Source: RGIG7450 sp045648785 (lineage in GTDB: Bacteria > Bacillota > Clostridia > RUG12999). Taken from it: a stretch of DNA of 13,846 nt. Under the pieces are notes generated by a model. The model searched no databases. It was given only the letters and a program-made list of their open reading frames with translations, and was not told where the DNA came from. The position numbers were made by a program, and so were the translations under genes. The DNA lies in the NCBI GenBank assembly GCA_045648785.1, contig JAZROP010000006.1, forward strand, positions 1 to 13,846. Reading direction: 5' to 3'. Shown piece by piece: positions 1 through 8,668 of this stretch (position 1 is the first letter of the stretch; every line of letters begins with the position of its first letter).

Positions 1-1458
1 ACCGTCTTAAGTGTTTTTTCAAGCGTTGCGCTTGCAGACGATATCAAACTGTATTTTGACGGTAATCTCCTTTCGTGCGATGTTCCCCCGGTTATTATAA
101 GCGACCGCACGATGGTTCCTGCACGCGCATTTTTCGAAGCACTTGACGCCAGAGTTTCCTGGAATGACGCCAAAAAACAGGTGACTGCAAGAACCGACGA
201 TACAAAAATTATTCTTACTATCGGCTCAAATGTTGCTTATGTAAATTCGGTCGTAAAGGTGCTGGACTCACCTCCTGTCATAATTGACAGCAGGACTCTT
301 GTTCCTGTAAGATTCATTTCCGAATCACTGGGGTACGAAGTTAAATGGGTGGAAAAATCCCGTTCCGTTTATATTAAAACCCCAAAAACTCCCGTTCCTG
401 ACAAAGAGGAAATTAAAGAAGATAATACTCAGACAGACACAGATATTCCTGCAATAGCGACCAAAATTAAATCAATGGTTTATTCGGTATCAGAAAACAG
501 TTTTGTGATGAAGTTTACCTTCTCTTCGCCTCTTGAAAGTTACAGTCTTTATAATATGGACAACCCCGTACGAACTGTGCTTGAACTGGATGGAGCATCC
601 TCTTCCGGCAGCAAAACCATTACAGTCGGAAGTGGCGGAATTAAACAAATTCGCACTGCAAATCATGACGATTATTATAAGATAGTTGCAGATCTCGAAG
701 AAGTTTTGGATAAAAAATTCGTGCTTGCTTCAAATAAGCTTTCTGCAACACTCACGCTGACCACATCTTCAAAAATTGAATCATCCGATATTGAATCGGA
801 TATACCTTCCACCAACCAACCCTCTGACAAGGAGGAGGAAGAACCGGAAATAATTTTTGATAAATACTGGGAAGTTACCGACGAGTCGGTTGTAGTTTTA
901 GATGCCGGCCACGGCGGAACTGATGTTGGCGCCATTGGCTACGATGAAACGGGTAAAAAGGTTGTCTTTGAAAAGGATGTAAACCTTACAGTAACACTCG
1001 AAGTTGCCAGAATTTTAAAAGAAGAGGGCATAAATGTGATGCTTACCCGTTCGGAAGACAGTTCTCTCGCACTAAGTCAGCGTTATAATTTTTCAAATAC
1101 AAACAACGCTCTTTTATTTGTTAGTATTCACCACAACTCTCACGAAACATCAGCACCTTCGGGAGCTCTAACACTATACAGCAAAGCCAAGGATATCAAA
1201 TATCCGAATTTAAAGTCATCAAAAAGCATCGCCCGTTCCATTCAGAAACATCTCTCAGAAGCTACAGGACTTTACGATGGAGGTATCCGCTCCGAAGACG
1301 AACTTGCTGTTTTGCGCGGCACTGAAACTTCTGCCGTACTTGTTGAAGTTGCGTTTGTCAGCAATTATGACGACCAGAAATTTATATTGAATGAAGAAAA
1401 CCTTAACAAGGCTGCCGCAGGAATTGCTGCCGGCATACTTGAGGCTTTAGAGGATTAA
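1..1458 (+). CDS. N-acetylmuramoyl-L-alanine amidase with stalk and AMIN domains (5' end outside window)
   Basis: Secreted zinc amidase that cleaves the amide bond between N-acetylmuramic acid and the stem peptide of peptidoglycan. The frame is open from base 1, so the true start lies left of the window; 485 residues are visible. The first residues read TVLSVFSSVALADD, the end of a signal peptide with a likely cut after ALA. A copper-amine-oxidase-like stalk domain follows (about residues 17-127, with the repeated DRTMVPAR / SRTLVPVR motifs), then an acidic linker, an AMIN domain (about 155-257), a second acidic Ser/Glu linker and Amidase_3 (about 297-483). In Amidase_3 the zinc ligands are H303 (DAGHGG), E324 and H377 (SIHHN), and the catalytic Glu is E449 (VEVAF). 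AMIN and stalk domains are thought to target the enzyme to the wall. The ATG at base 112 cuts through the stalk domain and is not the start. Its stop is 2 nt before trmL, suggesting co-transcription. Confidence 0.9.
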   Translation, partial: TVLSVFSSVALADDIKLYFDGNLLSCDVPPVIISDRTMVPARAFFEALDARVSWNDAKKQVTARTDDTKIILTIGSNVAYVNSVVKVLDSPPVIIDSRTLVPVRFISESLGYEVKWVEKSRSVYIKTPKTPVPDKEEIKEDNTQTDTDIPAIATKIKSMVYSVSENSFVMKFTFSSPLESYSLYNMDNPVRTVLELDGASSSGSKTITVGSGGIKQIRTANHDDYYKIVADLEEVLDKKFVLASNKLSATLTLTTSSKIESSDIESDIPSTNQPSDKEEEEPEIIFDKYWEVTDESVVVLDAGHGGTDVGAIGYDETGKKVVFEKDVNLTVTLEVARILKEEGINVMLTRSEDSSLALSQRYNFSNTNNALLFVSIHHNSHETSAPSGALTLYSKAKDIKYPNLKSSKSIARSIQKHLSEATGLYDGGIRSEDELAVLRGTETSAVLVEVAFVSNYDDQKFILNEENLNKAAAGIAAGILEALED

Positions 1459-1460
1459 TT

Positions 1461-1949
1461 ATGTTCAATCTTGTTCTTGTAGAACCGGAAATTCCACAGA
1501 ACACCGGTAATATCGCACGCACCTGCAGTGTTACCGGTGCAACTCTTCATATAGTCGAGCCTATGGGATTTAAAATTGACGACAAAAAACTTAAGCGTGC
1601 CGGTCTTGATTACTGGCACCTGCTTAATATAACATATTACAAAAACCTTGATGATTTTTTTGAGAAAAACAAAGGCGGCAACTTTTATTTTTGTACAACA
1701 AAAGCCCCTCATTGCTATACCGATTGTAGTTTCAGCGACGGAGATTATTTCTTTTTTGGCAAAGAAACTGCCGGACTTCCCGAAAGTCTCTTGTCCAAGA
1801 ATTTAGAACGCTGCATCCGTATTCCTATGCGTGAGGAGACAAGGTCACTAAACCTTTCAAATTCAGTTGCAATTGTCCTTTATGAGGCACTCAGACAGAC
1901 CGGTTTTGCCTCACTTAATGAAACATCTGAATATTTCGGTCAGGAGTAA
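1461..1949 (+). CDS. trmL: tRNA (cytidine/uridine-34 2'-O)-methyltransferase TrmL
   Basis: SPOUT-class (SpoU/TrmH superfamily) methyltransferase that uses S-adenosylmethionine to 2'-O-methylate the wobble base of tRNA-Leu isoacceptors, supporting decoding. At 162 residues it matches the single-domain TrmL/YibK/CspR group, which lacks an extra RNA-binding domain. Visible motifs: the N-terminal PEIPQNTGNIAR (residues 9-20), GKETAGLP (100-107) and the C-terminal knot motif from IPMREE to NLSNSVAIVLYE (121-142), whose Ser/Asn residues line the cofactor knot. The ATG is 2 nt after the amidase stop and its ribosome site (AGAGG, near 1449-1453) lies inside the amidase gene, so translation is probably coupled. 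recJ starts 2 nt after its stop. Identification is firm; the exact tRNA substrates are inferred from the family. Confidence 0.93.
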   Translation: MFNLVLVEPEIPQNTGNIARTCSVTGATLHIVEPMGFKIDDKKLKRAGLDYWHLLNITYYKNLDDFFEKNKGGNFYFCTTKAPHCYTDCSFSDGDYFFFGKETAGLPESLLSKNLERCIRIPMREETRSLNLSNSVAIVLYEALRQTGFASLNETSEYFGQE

Positions 1950-1951
1950 AA

Positions 1952-3886
1952 ATGATTAAGAATATTAAGTATCTTGAATATTCTCCCGATATGCCTCAGT
2001 CAAAGAATTTGGCTGAGGCTGCAGGTATTTCTCCCCTTACTGCTTCAGTTGCATTAAACCGTGGAATTGACACACCGGAGCTTTTGTCTACTTTTATAAA
2101 AAAATCCATTTATTCGCTCCACTCACCTTATCTTATGAAGGATATGGATAAAGCTGTGGAAATTGTGCGAGGCGCAGTAAACAGTGGTAAAAAAATTACC
2201 GTTTACGGAGACTATGATGTTGACGGAATAACCTCCGTATCTATACTTGTTAAATACCTGTCCAGACTTGGGGCGGATGTTTCTTTTTACATACCCAGTC
2301 GCGAAACAGAGGGATACGGTTTAAACTGCGATGCTGTAAGAAAAATCTTTAGTTCGGGCACTAACCTTATAATCACGGTAGATACAGGAATCACCGCCTG
2401 TGAAGAAGTTGCTCTGGCGAAAGAGCTTGGTATGGAAATTCTTGTGACCGACCACCATCAATGTCCCGACATTCTTCCCGAATGCACAGTTATAAACCCT
2501 CACCGGCCGGATTGCCCATATCCTTTCAAGTCACTTTCAGGCGTCGGGGTTGTATTTAAGTTACTCTGTGCACTCGAAAACGAGGTTTCTCTTAAAATTC
2601 TTGATATGTTCGGCGACATTATAGCTACTGGTACAATTGCCGATGTTGTGGACCTTACAGACGAAAACCGCATTATTGTCGAATTTGGTCTTAAAAAGCT
2701 CGTGTCATCTCCTAATAAAGGACTTGACGCTCTTATAGTAACCTCCGGTCTTCGCGGACGGAATATTGATGCTACTACCATAGGCTATACCATTGCGCCA
2801 CGCATCAATGCCGCCGGAAGAATTGGTAATCCCGAAAAGGCCGTTCAGCTTATTTTGTCTGAAAGTGTGTCTGAATGTATGGAGCTTGCTAAATATCTTG
2901 ATGAAGAAAACAAAGACCGTCAGCTACAGGAAGCAGCAATTTTACGCGATGCTGAAAATATGGTTGAAAGTGACGAAACCTTTCGTGAAAAATCCATTCT
3001 TGTTCTGTCCGGTTATGGCTGGCATCACGGAATAATCGGTATAGTTGCCAGCAGGATTACATCAAAATATTATAAGCCTTGTATGCTTATCAGCTGTGAT
3101 GATGGTGTGGGAAAAGGTTCAGGACGAAGTGTGCCCGGCTTTAATCTGTTCGAGGCAATGAAAAGTTGCGGCGATGTTTTCACTAAATATGGCGGTCATG
3201 AGCTTGCCGCCGGCTTCACATTATCCCCGGACAATATAAAGTCACTTGACGCAGCACTTAATAAATATGCTGACGAAAACATGACAGAAGATGTCAAAAC
3301 TCCGTCTATTACCGTAGAATGTGAGCTTCCCGTCTCATATATTACAACCGAAGATATAGACAATCTCCGTCTGCTTGAGCCATTTGGCGTTTCAAACCCC
3401 AAACCCTGTTTTATCTGCAGCGGCGTAAGGATTTCAGGAAAACGCCTTATGGGCGACAAAGGTCAGCATATAAAACTTATGCTCACAAAGGACGGAATGA
3501 CATTTGAAGCTGTCGCATTCCGTCGTCCTGATATAAATGAAAATTTTGCCGTTAACGACTATATAACTGTTACCGGTACTCTCACTATAAATGAATGGAA
3601 TAACATTTCCACTCCCCAGCTCATAATATCTGATATACTGCCACCGCCCGAGGAGTTTCAGAACGCCCCCGACATGGACAGTTTAAAAGCAGTATATAAA
3701 TATCTTCGCGGCATGGGGCAAAAAGTGTTTGCCGGTCTTGAGGAGATTTCCGAAAATGTTCTCAATAATTTTGGAATTGCACTTAAGCACAGCGAAATTT
3801 TAGACTGTCTTGATTTCTTCAGCCGTACCGGCGTTGCCGGCTATACTTTAAACACCAATGAAATCACTATTACTTTCAATAAATAA
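1952..3886 (+). CDS. recJ: Single-stranded-DNA-specific exonuclease RecJ
   Basis: 5'-to-3' single-strand DNA exonuclease acting in recombinational repair, base excision repair and mismatch repair. DHH phosphoesterase core: motif I YGDYDVDG (residues 85-92), DTG (144-146), TDHHQ (166-170) and DVVDL (231-235) supply the two-metal site. The DHHA1 domain contains GWHHGIIGIVASR (356-368), GSGRSVPG (389-396) and GGHELAAG (414-421). An OB-fold-like RecJ domain covers roughly 455-565, followed by about 80 residues of C-terminal extension without a family I recognise. At 644 residues it is longer than E. coli RecJ (577) because of this tail; longer RecJ proteins are usual in Gram-positives. The ATG follows the trmL stop by 2 nt with CAGGAG at 1941-1946. 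In Bacillus recJ sits near apt and relA; here relA follows directly and apt is absent. Confidence 0.95.
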   Translation: MIKNIKYLEYSPDMPQSKNLAEAAGISPLTASVALNRGIDTPELLSTFIKKSIYSLHSPYLMKDMDKAVEIVRGAVNSGKKITVYGDYDVDGITSVSILVKYLSRLGADVSFYIPSRETEGYGLNCDAVRKIFSSGTNLIITVDTGITACEEVALAKELGMEILVTDHHQCPDILPECTVINPHRPDCPYPFKSLSGVGVVFKLLCALENEVSLKILDMFGDIIATGTIADVVDLTDENRIIVEFGLKKLVSSPNKGLDALIVTSGLRGRNIDATTIGYTIAPRINAAGRIGNPEKAVQLILSESVSECMELAKYLDEENKDRQLQEAAILRDAENMVESDETFREKSILVLSGYGWHHGIIGIVASRITSKYYKPCMLISCDDGVGKGSGRSVPGFNLFEAMKSCGDVFTKYGGHELAAGFTLSPDNIKSLDAALNKYADENMTEDVKTPSITVECELPVSYITTEDIDNLRLLEPFGVSNPKPCFICSGVRISGKRLMGDKGQHIKLMLTKDGMTFEAVAFRRPDINENFAVNDYITVTGTLTINEWNNISTPQLIISDILPPPEEFQNAPDMDSLKAVYKYLRGMGQKVFAGLEEISENVLNNFGIALKHSEILDCLDFFSRTGVAGYTLNTNEITITFNK

Positions 3887-3891
3887 TTCAG

Positions 3892-3902
3892 AAAAGGAGG
3901 TG
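3892..3902 (+). promoter_or_regulatory. Strong ribosome binding site of relA
   Basis: AAAAGGAGGTG in the 21-nt gap between recJ and relA is a near-perfect complement to the 16S rRNA 3' end, with the GGAGG core 7 nt before the ATG at 3908. It is the strongest ribosome site in the six-gene cluster and fixes the relA start. No promoter is evident in the gap, so it probably boosts Rel translation from the shared message. Confidence 0.75.
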
Positions 3903-3907
3903 CAGAT

Positions 3908-6079
3908 ATGCTCACTCATCAGGAACTTTACGATACTTTGATGTCGGACATACAAAAATCCCACTCAAGCGGAAATATTGAAATAGTAACAAAAGCATAC
4001 CACTTCGCCCTGAAGGCTCACGGCGACCAAAAACGAGTTTCGGGAGAGGATTATATTTGCCACCCCCTTCAGGTTGCCATTATAATTTCAAACATGCTGC
4101 TTGACTGTGACACTATCGCCGCAGGTATTCTACACGATACTGTGGAGGATACTGATGTTACTTTTCACGACCTTGAGCTTCAGTTTGGACAGAATGTTGC
4201 TTTAATGGTAGATGGTGTGACAAAGCTTGGTAAAATCGCATTTGACTCCCAGGAAGACGCACAGATTGAAAACCTGAGGAAAATGTTTATGTCCACCGCC
4301 CGAGACCTGCGCGTTATGCTTATAAAGCTTGCGGACAGGCTCCACAATATGCGGACTATGGAAGTGATGCCTGACCATAAGCGTCGCCAGAAATCCAAGG
4401 AAACCATTGAAATTTTTGCTCCTATCGCTGAGCGTCTGGGGATGTTTAAAATCAAGGCAGAGCTTGAAAACCTTTCTCTTAAATACCTTGACCCTATAGC
4501 ATACAACGAAATCACTGCTTATCTCAAGGACAAAATGTCAAATAACAATAATCATATTGACACCATCACAGCCGTTTTAGAGAAAAAGCTTGAAGAAATA
4601 AGAATTGATGGTTGCGTAAACGGTAGAATAAAGCATGTTTACAGCATCTTTAAAAAAACCTATATGCAAGGCAGGGCAATAGATGACATCTATGATATTT
4701 TTGCTGTCCGCGTGGTTGTTGAAACCATCCCCGAATGTTACGCTGTCTTAGGCGTAATACACGACTTATACAAACCTATTCCGGGCAGAATCAAAGACTA
4801 TATTGCAATGCCCAAACCTAACCTCTATCAATCTCTCCACACAACCGTTATCGGCGATGGAGGTATTCCTTTTGAAATACAAATCCGTACTGAAGAAATG
4901 CATCGCATCGCAGAATATGGTATCGCAGCGCACTGGAAATATAAAGATGGCATCCAGCACGATAAGGATGAGTCTAAATTCACACATCTTCGTGAAATGC
5001 TTGAAATTCAAGGCAGCCTGACTGATAGTGAGGAATTTATGCAAACCCTCAAAACCGACATTTTTGCCGATGAGGTTTTTGTATTTACTCCAAAAGGCGA
5101 TGTTATTTCCTTGCCCACCGGAAGTTGTCCCATCGACTTCGCGTATGCGATTCATAGTGCAATCGGTTCAAAAATGACAGGCGCCAAGGTTAATGGAAAG
5201 CTCGTTCCTCTTTATTACCCGCTTAAAAACGGTGATATTGTAAATGTAATCACATCTTCTTCCGTTCACGGGCCTAGCAGGGACTGGCTTAAGATTGTCC
5301 GCACATCAAATGCAAGGCAGAAAATAAACCAATGGTTTAAACGCGAAAAGCGCGACGAGAATATTGTTCGCGGCAAGGAAATCTTTGAAAAGGAAATTAA
5401 AAAATCCGGATTTTCATACGCTCAAATTTATAATGAAGATATCATAAACCACGAAATTGAACGAAATCATTTTACCTCGGTTGAGGATTTGTTTGCTGCA
5501 ATAGGATATGGCGGTATCCCGGCAACAAGGATAGTTTCCAAGCTGACCATGTATTATAAGCAACAGCTTGCAAAGCTTTCACCAGAGGAAAAAACCTCTA
5601 AATTTTCACACAAAACATCAAGTAACGGCGTCATTGTCACCGGTATAGACAACTGTCTTGTGCGCTTGTCCCGTTGTTGCAATCCCGTCCCTGGCGATGA
5701 CATTGTTGGATATATTACTCGAGGCAGAGGCGTCAGTGTTCACCGCAAGGATTGTGTAAATGTTATAAATAACTTTGTCGGTGAAGGTGAAACCGACCGA
5801 CTTATCGAAGTTCAATGGGAGGAAAAGCCAACCACAAGCTCTTACCTGACCGAACTTCACATTACCGCAGACGACCGCACCAATCTTCTTGCAGATATAA
5901 TGGTGGTTATATCCGAATTTCGTATTCCCACCCACTCGTGCAATGCAAGAATCACCAAAGATATGGTCGGCATAATTGCTCTGACCGTGGAGGTAAACTC
6001 CTCCGCCCAGCTTGACAGTCTTATGAAAAAGCTTATGAGTGTCCGCGGAGTAATTCAGGTTTCAAGAACAATGCAATAA
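3908..6079 (+). CDS. relA: Bifunctional (p)ppGpp synthetase/hydrolase (Rel)
   Basis: Long RSH enzyme that makes and degrades the alarmone (p)ppGpp, driving the stringent response on starved ribosomes. At 723 residues it has the full domain set. The HD hydrolase (about 25-200) keeps H52 (CHP), H76-D77 (ILHDTVED) and D144 (LADRLHN), so hydrolysis should be active. The synthetase (about 240-350) has D263 (IYDIFAVR), E323 (FEIQIRT) and NLYQSLHTT (305-313). The RIKD at 294-297 fits the RxKD motif of bifunctional Rel rather than the ExDD of synthesis-only RelA. TGS spans about 388-448. A zinc-finger domain has C590-C591, H612 and C616, and a C-terminal ACT domain covers about 645-720. It follows recJ by 21 nt with a very strong ribosome site. 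No second RSH gene is visible here. Bifunctionality is inferred from intact residues in both domains. Confidence 0.96.
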   Translation: MLTHQELYDTLMSDIQKSHSSGNIEIVTKAYHFALKAHGDQKRVSGEDYICHPLQVAIIISNMLLDCDTIAAGILHDTVEDTDVTFHDLELQFGQNVALMVDGVTKLGKIAFDSQEDAQIENLRKMFMSTARDLRVMLIKLADRLHNMRTMEVMPDHKRRQKSKETIEIFAPIAERLGMFKIKAELENLSLKYLDPIAYNEITAYLKDKMSNNNNHIDTITAVLEKKLEEIRIDGCVNGRIKHVYSIFKKTYMQGRAIDDIYDIFAVRVVVETIPECYAVLGVIHDLYKPIPGRIKDYIAMPKPNLYQSLHTTVIGDGGIPFEIQIRTEEMHRIAEYGIAAHWKYKDGIQHDKDESKFTHLREMLEIQGSLTDSEEFMQTLKTDIFADEVFVFTPKGDVISLPTGSCPIDFAYAIHSAIGSKMTGAKVNGKLVPLYYPLKNGDIVNVITSSSVHGPSRDWLKIVRTSNARQKINQWFKREKRDENIVRGKEIFEKEIKKSGFSYAQIYNEDIINHEIERNHFTSVEDLFAAIGYGGIPATRIVSKLTMYYKQQLAKLSPEEKTSKFSHKTSSNGVIVTGIDNCLVRLSRCCNPVPGDDIVGYITRGRGVSVHRKDCVNVINNFVGEGETDRLIEVQWEEKPTTSSYLTELHITADDRTNLLADIMVVISEFRIPTHSCNARITKDMVGIIALTVEVNSSAQLDSLMKKLMSVRGVIQVSRTMQ

Positions 6080-6090
6080 GGAGAAAAAAT

Positions 6091-6945
6091 ATGGTATTAT
6101 TCGGACCCTCCGGCAATTCGGAATCCTTTTACGAGCAGGGTTTTAAACATTCTGTTCAAATGCCCGGCTGGCTTAGAGGCATGGGGCTTGATGCATATGA
6201 ATATTCCTGTACAAAAGGAGTAAAGCTTAAAAAAGAAACTGCCCTTGAACTTAAATTCGAGGCAGAAAAACATAATATAGTTTTAAGCGTTCATTCCCCC
6301 TATTACATTAATCTCGCAACAAACGACGAGGAAAAACGCGAAAAAAGTGTTAAATATATTATTGACACCGCCGCTATTGCAGATGCAATGGGTGCCGAAA
6401 GAATAGTTGTTCATTCGGGAGCCTGCTCAGGCATGGAACGGGAAACTGCTCTTGGTTTTGCGAAAAAAACTTTGACCATAGCTCTTACCGAGCTTGACTC
6501 GCTTGGGCTCGGTCATGTTCACATTTGCCCCGAAACAATGGGTAAAATTAATCAGCTTGGAACTCTCGATGAAGTTCTTGAGCTTTGCCAGCTAGATGAG
6601 CGACTCATTCCAACCATAGATTTCGGTCATCTTTATGCCCGGACTTTTGGCGGACTTGTAGCAAAATCGGATTTCGAGGCAATTTTTGATGCTATTGAAA
6701 ATAAATTGGGTATAGACAGACTTAAGGTTTTCCACAGTCATTTCAGTCGTATTGAATATACAACACCCGGTGGTGAAAAACGGCATACAATCTTTGCTGA
6801 TACTATCTGGGGGCCGGAATTTGATTTCTGTGGTGAACTCATTTATAAAAAAGGCTTGTCCCCCACTATAATATGCGAATCTGCCGGTACAATGGCAGAA
6901 GATGCTCTTAAAATGAAAGAATTTTATATGAATTTAAGGGGTTAA
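6091..6945 (+). CDS. Endonuclease IV-like TIM-barrel protein (AP endonuclease family 2 fold)
   Basis: Probable metal-dependent TIM-barrel protein related to endonuclease IV (Nfo), which cuts DNA 5' of abasic sites using three zinc ions. Its 284 residues match Nfo length. Most Nfo metal ligands seem present: H68 (SVHSP), H108 (VVHSG), E148 (CPETMG), D177 and H180 (TIDFGH), H215 (FHSH), H232 (KRHT) and E263 (CESAG). The Asp of the Nfo DRH motif is replaced: here the stretch reads EKRH (229-232), leaving Lys or a displaced Glu. The Nfo DNA-contact loop with NQRQW is also absent; the equivalent region has EYSCTKGV (37-44). It may be a divergent AP endonuclease or a different enzyme on the xylose-isomerase-like fold. 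It lies 11 nt after relA with TAAGGAG (6077-6083) overlapping the relA stop, and 1 nt before the peptidase gene. The fold is fairly sure, the reaction is not. Confidence 0.75.
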   Translation: MVLFGPSGNSESFYEQGFKHSVQMPGWLRGMGLDAYEYSCTKGVKLKKETALELKFEAEKHNIVLSVHSPYYINLATNDEEKREKSVKYIIDTAAIADAMGAERIVVHSGACSGMERETALGFAKKTLTIALTELDSLGLGHVHICPETMGKINQLGTLDEVLELCQLDERLIPTIDFGHLYARTFGGLVAKSDFEAIFDAIENKLGIDRLKVFHSHFSRIEYTTPGGEKRHTIFADTIWGPEFDFCGELIYKKGLSPTIICESAGTMAEDALKMKEFYMNLRG

Positions 6946-6946
6946 C

Positions 6947-8017
6947 ATGTACACTGCAAGACTTAATAATTTAAGAAAACATATGGCCGCCCAGCATCTT
7001 GATGCAATGCTTGTGTCAAATTCGGGTAATGTCCGCTATTTAAGCGGTTTTTCAGGTTCGGAATCCGACCTTGTTGTTACAAACGAGAGTGTATATCTTC
7101 TCTGTGATGCCCGTTATACGCTGCAGGCATCAATCGAATGTCTGCATTGTAAAGTACTTGATACAGCAGAGGGTATATACACTATTCTCAATCGCATAAT
7201 TTCAGACCATAATATTCGTTCGCTGGGCATTGAAGATCGTTCTCTCAGCGTTGCTGCATTTAATGCAATGTCTAAATCCGTCCAGGGAGCAGCACTTATT
7301 CCTGCCGGCACAATTATAACAAATCTCCGTATTTTAAAGGACGAAAAGGAAATTACCTCTCTTAAAAAAGCAGCGTGGATTGCCGACCGTGCATTTGACC
7401 ATGTCCTGCCCCTTATAAAACAAGGGGTAAAAGAAATTGATTTGGCTGCTGAAATTGAATACTCCATGCGTAAAAACGGTGCTGAAAACATCTCTTTCGA
7501 CACCATTGTCGCATCAGGTCCAAATGCCGCAAAACCTCATGGTACTGCATCGGAAAAACCGATTGAAAACGGCGATTTTGTCGTAATGGATTACGGATGC
7601 GTGGTTGATGGTTACTGTAGCGATATTACAAGAACAGTTGCAGTAGGACCAATTACCGAGGCGCAGAAAAGTGTATATAACACCGTGCTTTTTGTTCAGA
7701 CAAAAATGCTTTCGCTCATTCATTCAGGTATGGCTTGCAGTGAAGCCGATGCTATTGCCAGAAGATATTTTAAACTTTTCGGCTGTGAAAATTATTTCAC
7801 TCATTCTCTTGGTCATGGTGTTGGCATAGATATCCATGAACAGCCAAACCTAAGTCGCCGCTCAGATAAGATAATTTGTGATAACATGGTTTTAACTGTT
7901 GAACCGGGACTTTATTTTGACGGAAAATATGGTATAAGAATTGAAGATACGGTAGTAATTTCGAGTTCAAAACCCTACCGACTTACAAATTCTACGAAAG
8001 ATTTAATTATAATTTAG
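6947..8017 (+). CDS. M24-family Xaa-Pro peptidase (aminopeptidase P / PepQ-like)
   Basis: Cytoplasmic metallopeptidase of the pita-bread fold that removes residues from proline-containing peptides. 356 residues: a creatinase-like N-terminal domain (about 1-125, with NVRYLSGFSGS at 28-38), then the M24 catalytic domain (about 135-350). The five dinuclear metal ligands are D215 (VMDYG), D226 (YCSDITRT), H290 (HSLGHGVG), E319 (TVEPGLY) and E333 (RIEDTV). Substrate-site histidines H198 (KPHGT) and H297 (DIHEQP) are also kept. Length and domains fit the short YqhT/PapA or PepQ type found in Gram-positives. The ATG is 1 nt past the previous stop, with AAGGGG at 6936-6941. It lies just before efp, as yqhT does in Bacillus; EF-P helps translate polyproline, so a shared proline theme is an appealing inference. 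Aminopeptidase P and prolidase specificity cannot be separated from sequence alone. Confidence 0.88.
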   Translation: MYTARLNNLRKHMAAQHLDAMLVSNSGNVRYLSGFSGSESDLVVTNESVYLLCDARYTLQASIECLHCKVLDTAEGIYTILNRIISDHNIRSLGIEDRSLSVAAFNAMSKSVQGAALIPAGTIITNLRILKDEKEITSLKKAAWIADRAFDHVLPLIKQGVKEIDLAAEIEYSMRKNGAENISFDTIVASGPNAAKPHGTASEKPIENGDFVVMDYGCVVDGYCSDITRTVAVGPITEAQKSVYNTVLFVQTKMLSLIHSGMACSEADAIARRYFKLFGCENYFTHSLGHGVGIDIHEQPNLSRRSDKIICDNMVLTVEPGLYFDGKYGIRIEDTVVISSSKPYRLTNSTKDLIII

Positions 8018-8026
8018 AAAAATGTC

Positions 8027-8055
8027 TTGAAATTTTGTTAATTATATTGTAAAAT
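8027..8055 (+). promoter_or_regulatory. Sigma-A-type promoter of efp
   Basis: In the 73-nt gap before efp, TTGAAA (8027-8032) and TAAAAT (8050-8055) are separated by exactly 17 nt. Each differs from the housekeeping consensus by one base. A start near 8062 would give a leader of about 30 nt carrying AAAGGAG (8076-8082). The flank is very AT-rich. No terminator was seen between the peptidase gene and this promoter, so read-through from upstream may add to efp expression. Confidence 0.75.
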
Positions 8056-8090
8056 ATATACATAATAATATTGCAAAGGAGAAAATTAAA

Positions 8091-8651
8091 ATGATTTCTG
8101 CAGGTGATTTCAGAAACGGCGTAACATTTGAGCTTGACGGCAATGTATTTCAGGTTATACATTTCCAGCATGTTAAGCCCGGTAAAGGCGCTGCTTTTGT
8201 AAGAACAAAAATCAAAAATATTATAACTGGTGCGGTTTTAGAAAGAACATTCAGCCCTACCGACAAAATGCCTAAAGCTCATGTTGAAAGAAAAGATATG
8301 GAATATCTTTATAACGACGGTGAACTTTATTATTTCATGGATACCGAAACATATGAACAGCTTCCTTTAGGTACAGACCTTCTTGAAGCAGCTCTTCCCT
8401 ACCTTAAAGAAAACATGGTTGTTAAAGTACTTTCTTTCAAGGGCAGCGTTTTCGGTGTTGAACCTCCCAACTTTGTTGAGCTTGAGGTAACAGAAACTGA
8501 ACCTGGCGTTAAAGGTGATACTGCTACCGGCGCTACAAAACCAGCTATTGTTGAAACAGGTGCTACTGTAATGGTGCCCTTGTTTGTTAACACTGGTACA
8601 GTTATCAGAGTTGATACCCGTACTGGTGATTACATGGAAAGAGTTAACTGA
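8091..8651 (+). CDS. efp: Translation elongation factor P
   Basis: EF-P binds stalled ribosomes between the P and E sites and promotes peptide-bond formation at polyproline stretches. The 186 residues are the usual length, with three beta-barrel domains: KOW-like N-domain (about 1-65), central OB (about 68-125) and C-terminal OB (about 130-186). The exposed loop HVKPGKGAAFVR (27-38) carries K32, the lysine that is post-translationally modified in many bacteria (5-aminopentanol in Bacillus, beta-lysine in enterics). C-terminal marks include NTGTVIRVDTRTGDYMERV near the end, the family signature. No modification gene is visible in the window. The ATG at 8091 follows AAAGGAG with good spacing and has a dedicated promoter. 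The next gene follows by 17 nt and a terminator closes the pair. Confidence 0.97.
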   Translation: MISAGDFRNGVTFELDGNVFQVIHFQHVKPGKGAAFVRTKIKNIITGAVLERTFSPTDKMPKAHVERKDMEYLYNDGELYYFMDTETYEQLPLGTDLLEAALPYLKENMVVKVLSFKGSVFGVEPPNFVELEVTETEPGVKGDTATGATKPAIVETGATVMVPLFVNTGTVIRVDTRTGDYMERVN

Positions 8652-8668
8652 TTTAGGAGGACAACCAT

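Noticed and set aside
112..114. ATG at 112 as the amidase start
   Set aside because: The frame is open back to base 1 and encodes a signal-peptide end and the first half of the stalk domain, so the gene starts outside the window.
783..801. Inverted repeat ATCCGAT / ATCGGAT in the amidase gene
   Set aside because: Only 7 bp, inside a low-complexity Ser/Asp/Glu linker where repeated codons make such matches likely.
4180..4515. 111-codon open frame on the minus strand inside relA
   Set aside because: Opposite the conserved HD domain, with a Ser/Arg/Ile-rich composition typical of antisense shadows.
4766..5155. 129-codon open frame on the minus strand inside relA
   Set aside because: It lies wholly opposite a highly conserved Rel synthetase region, no ribosome site or known domain was evident, and similar antisense frames occur across the window.
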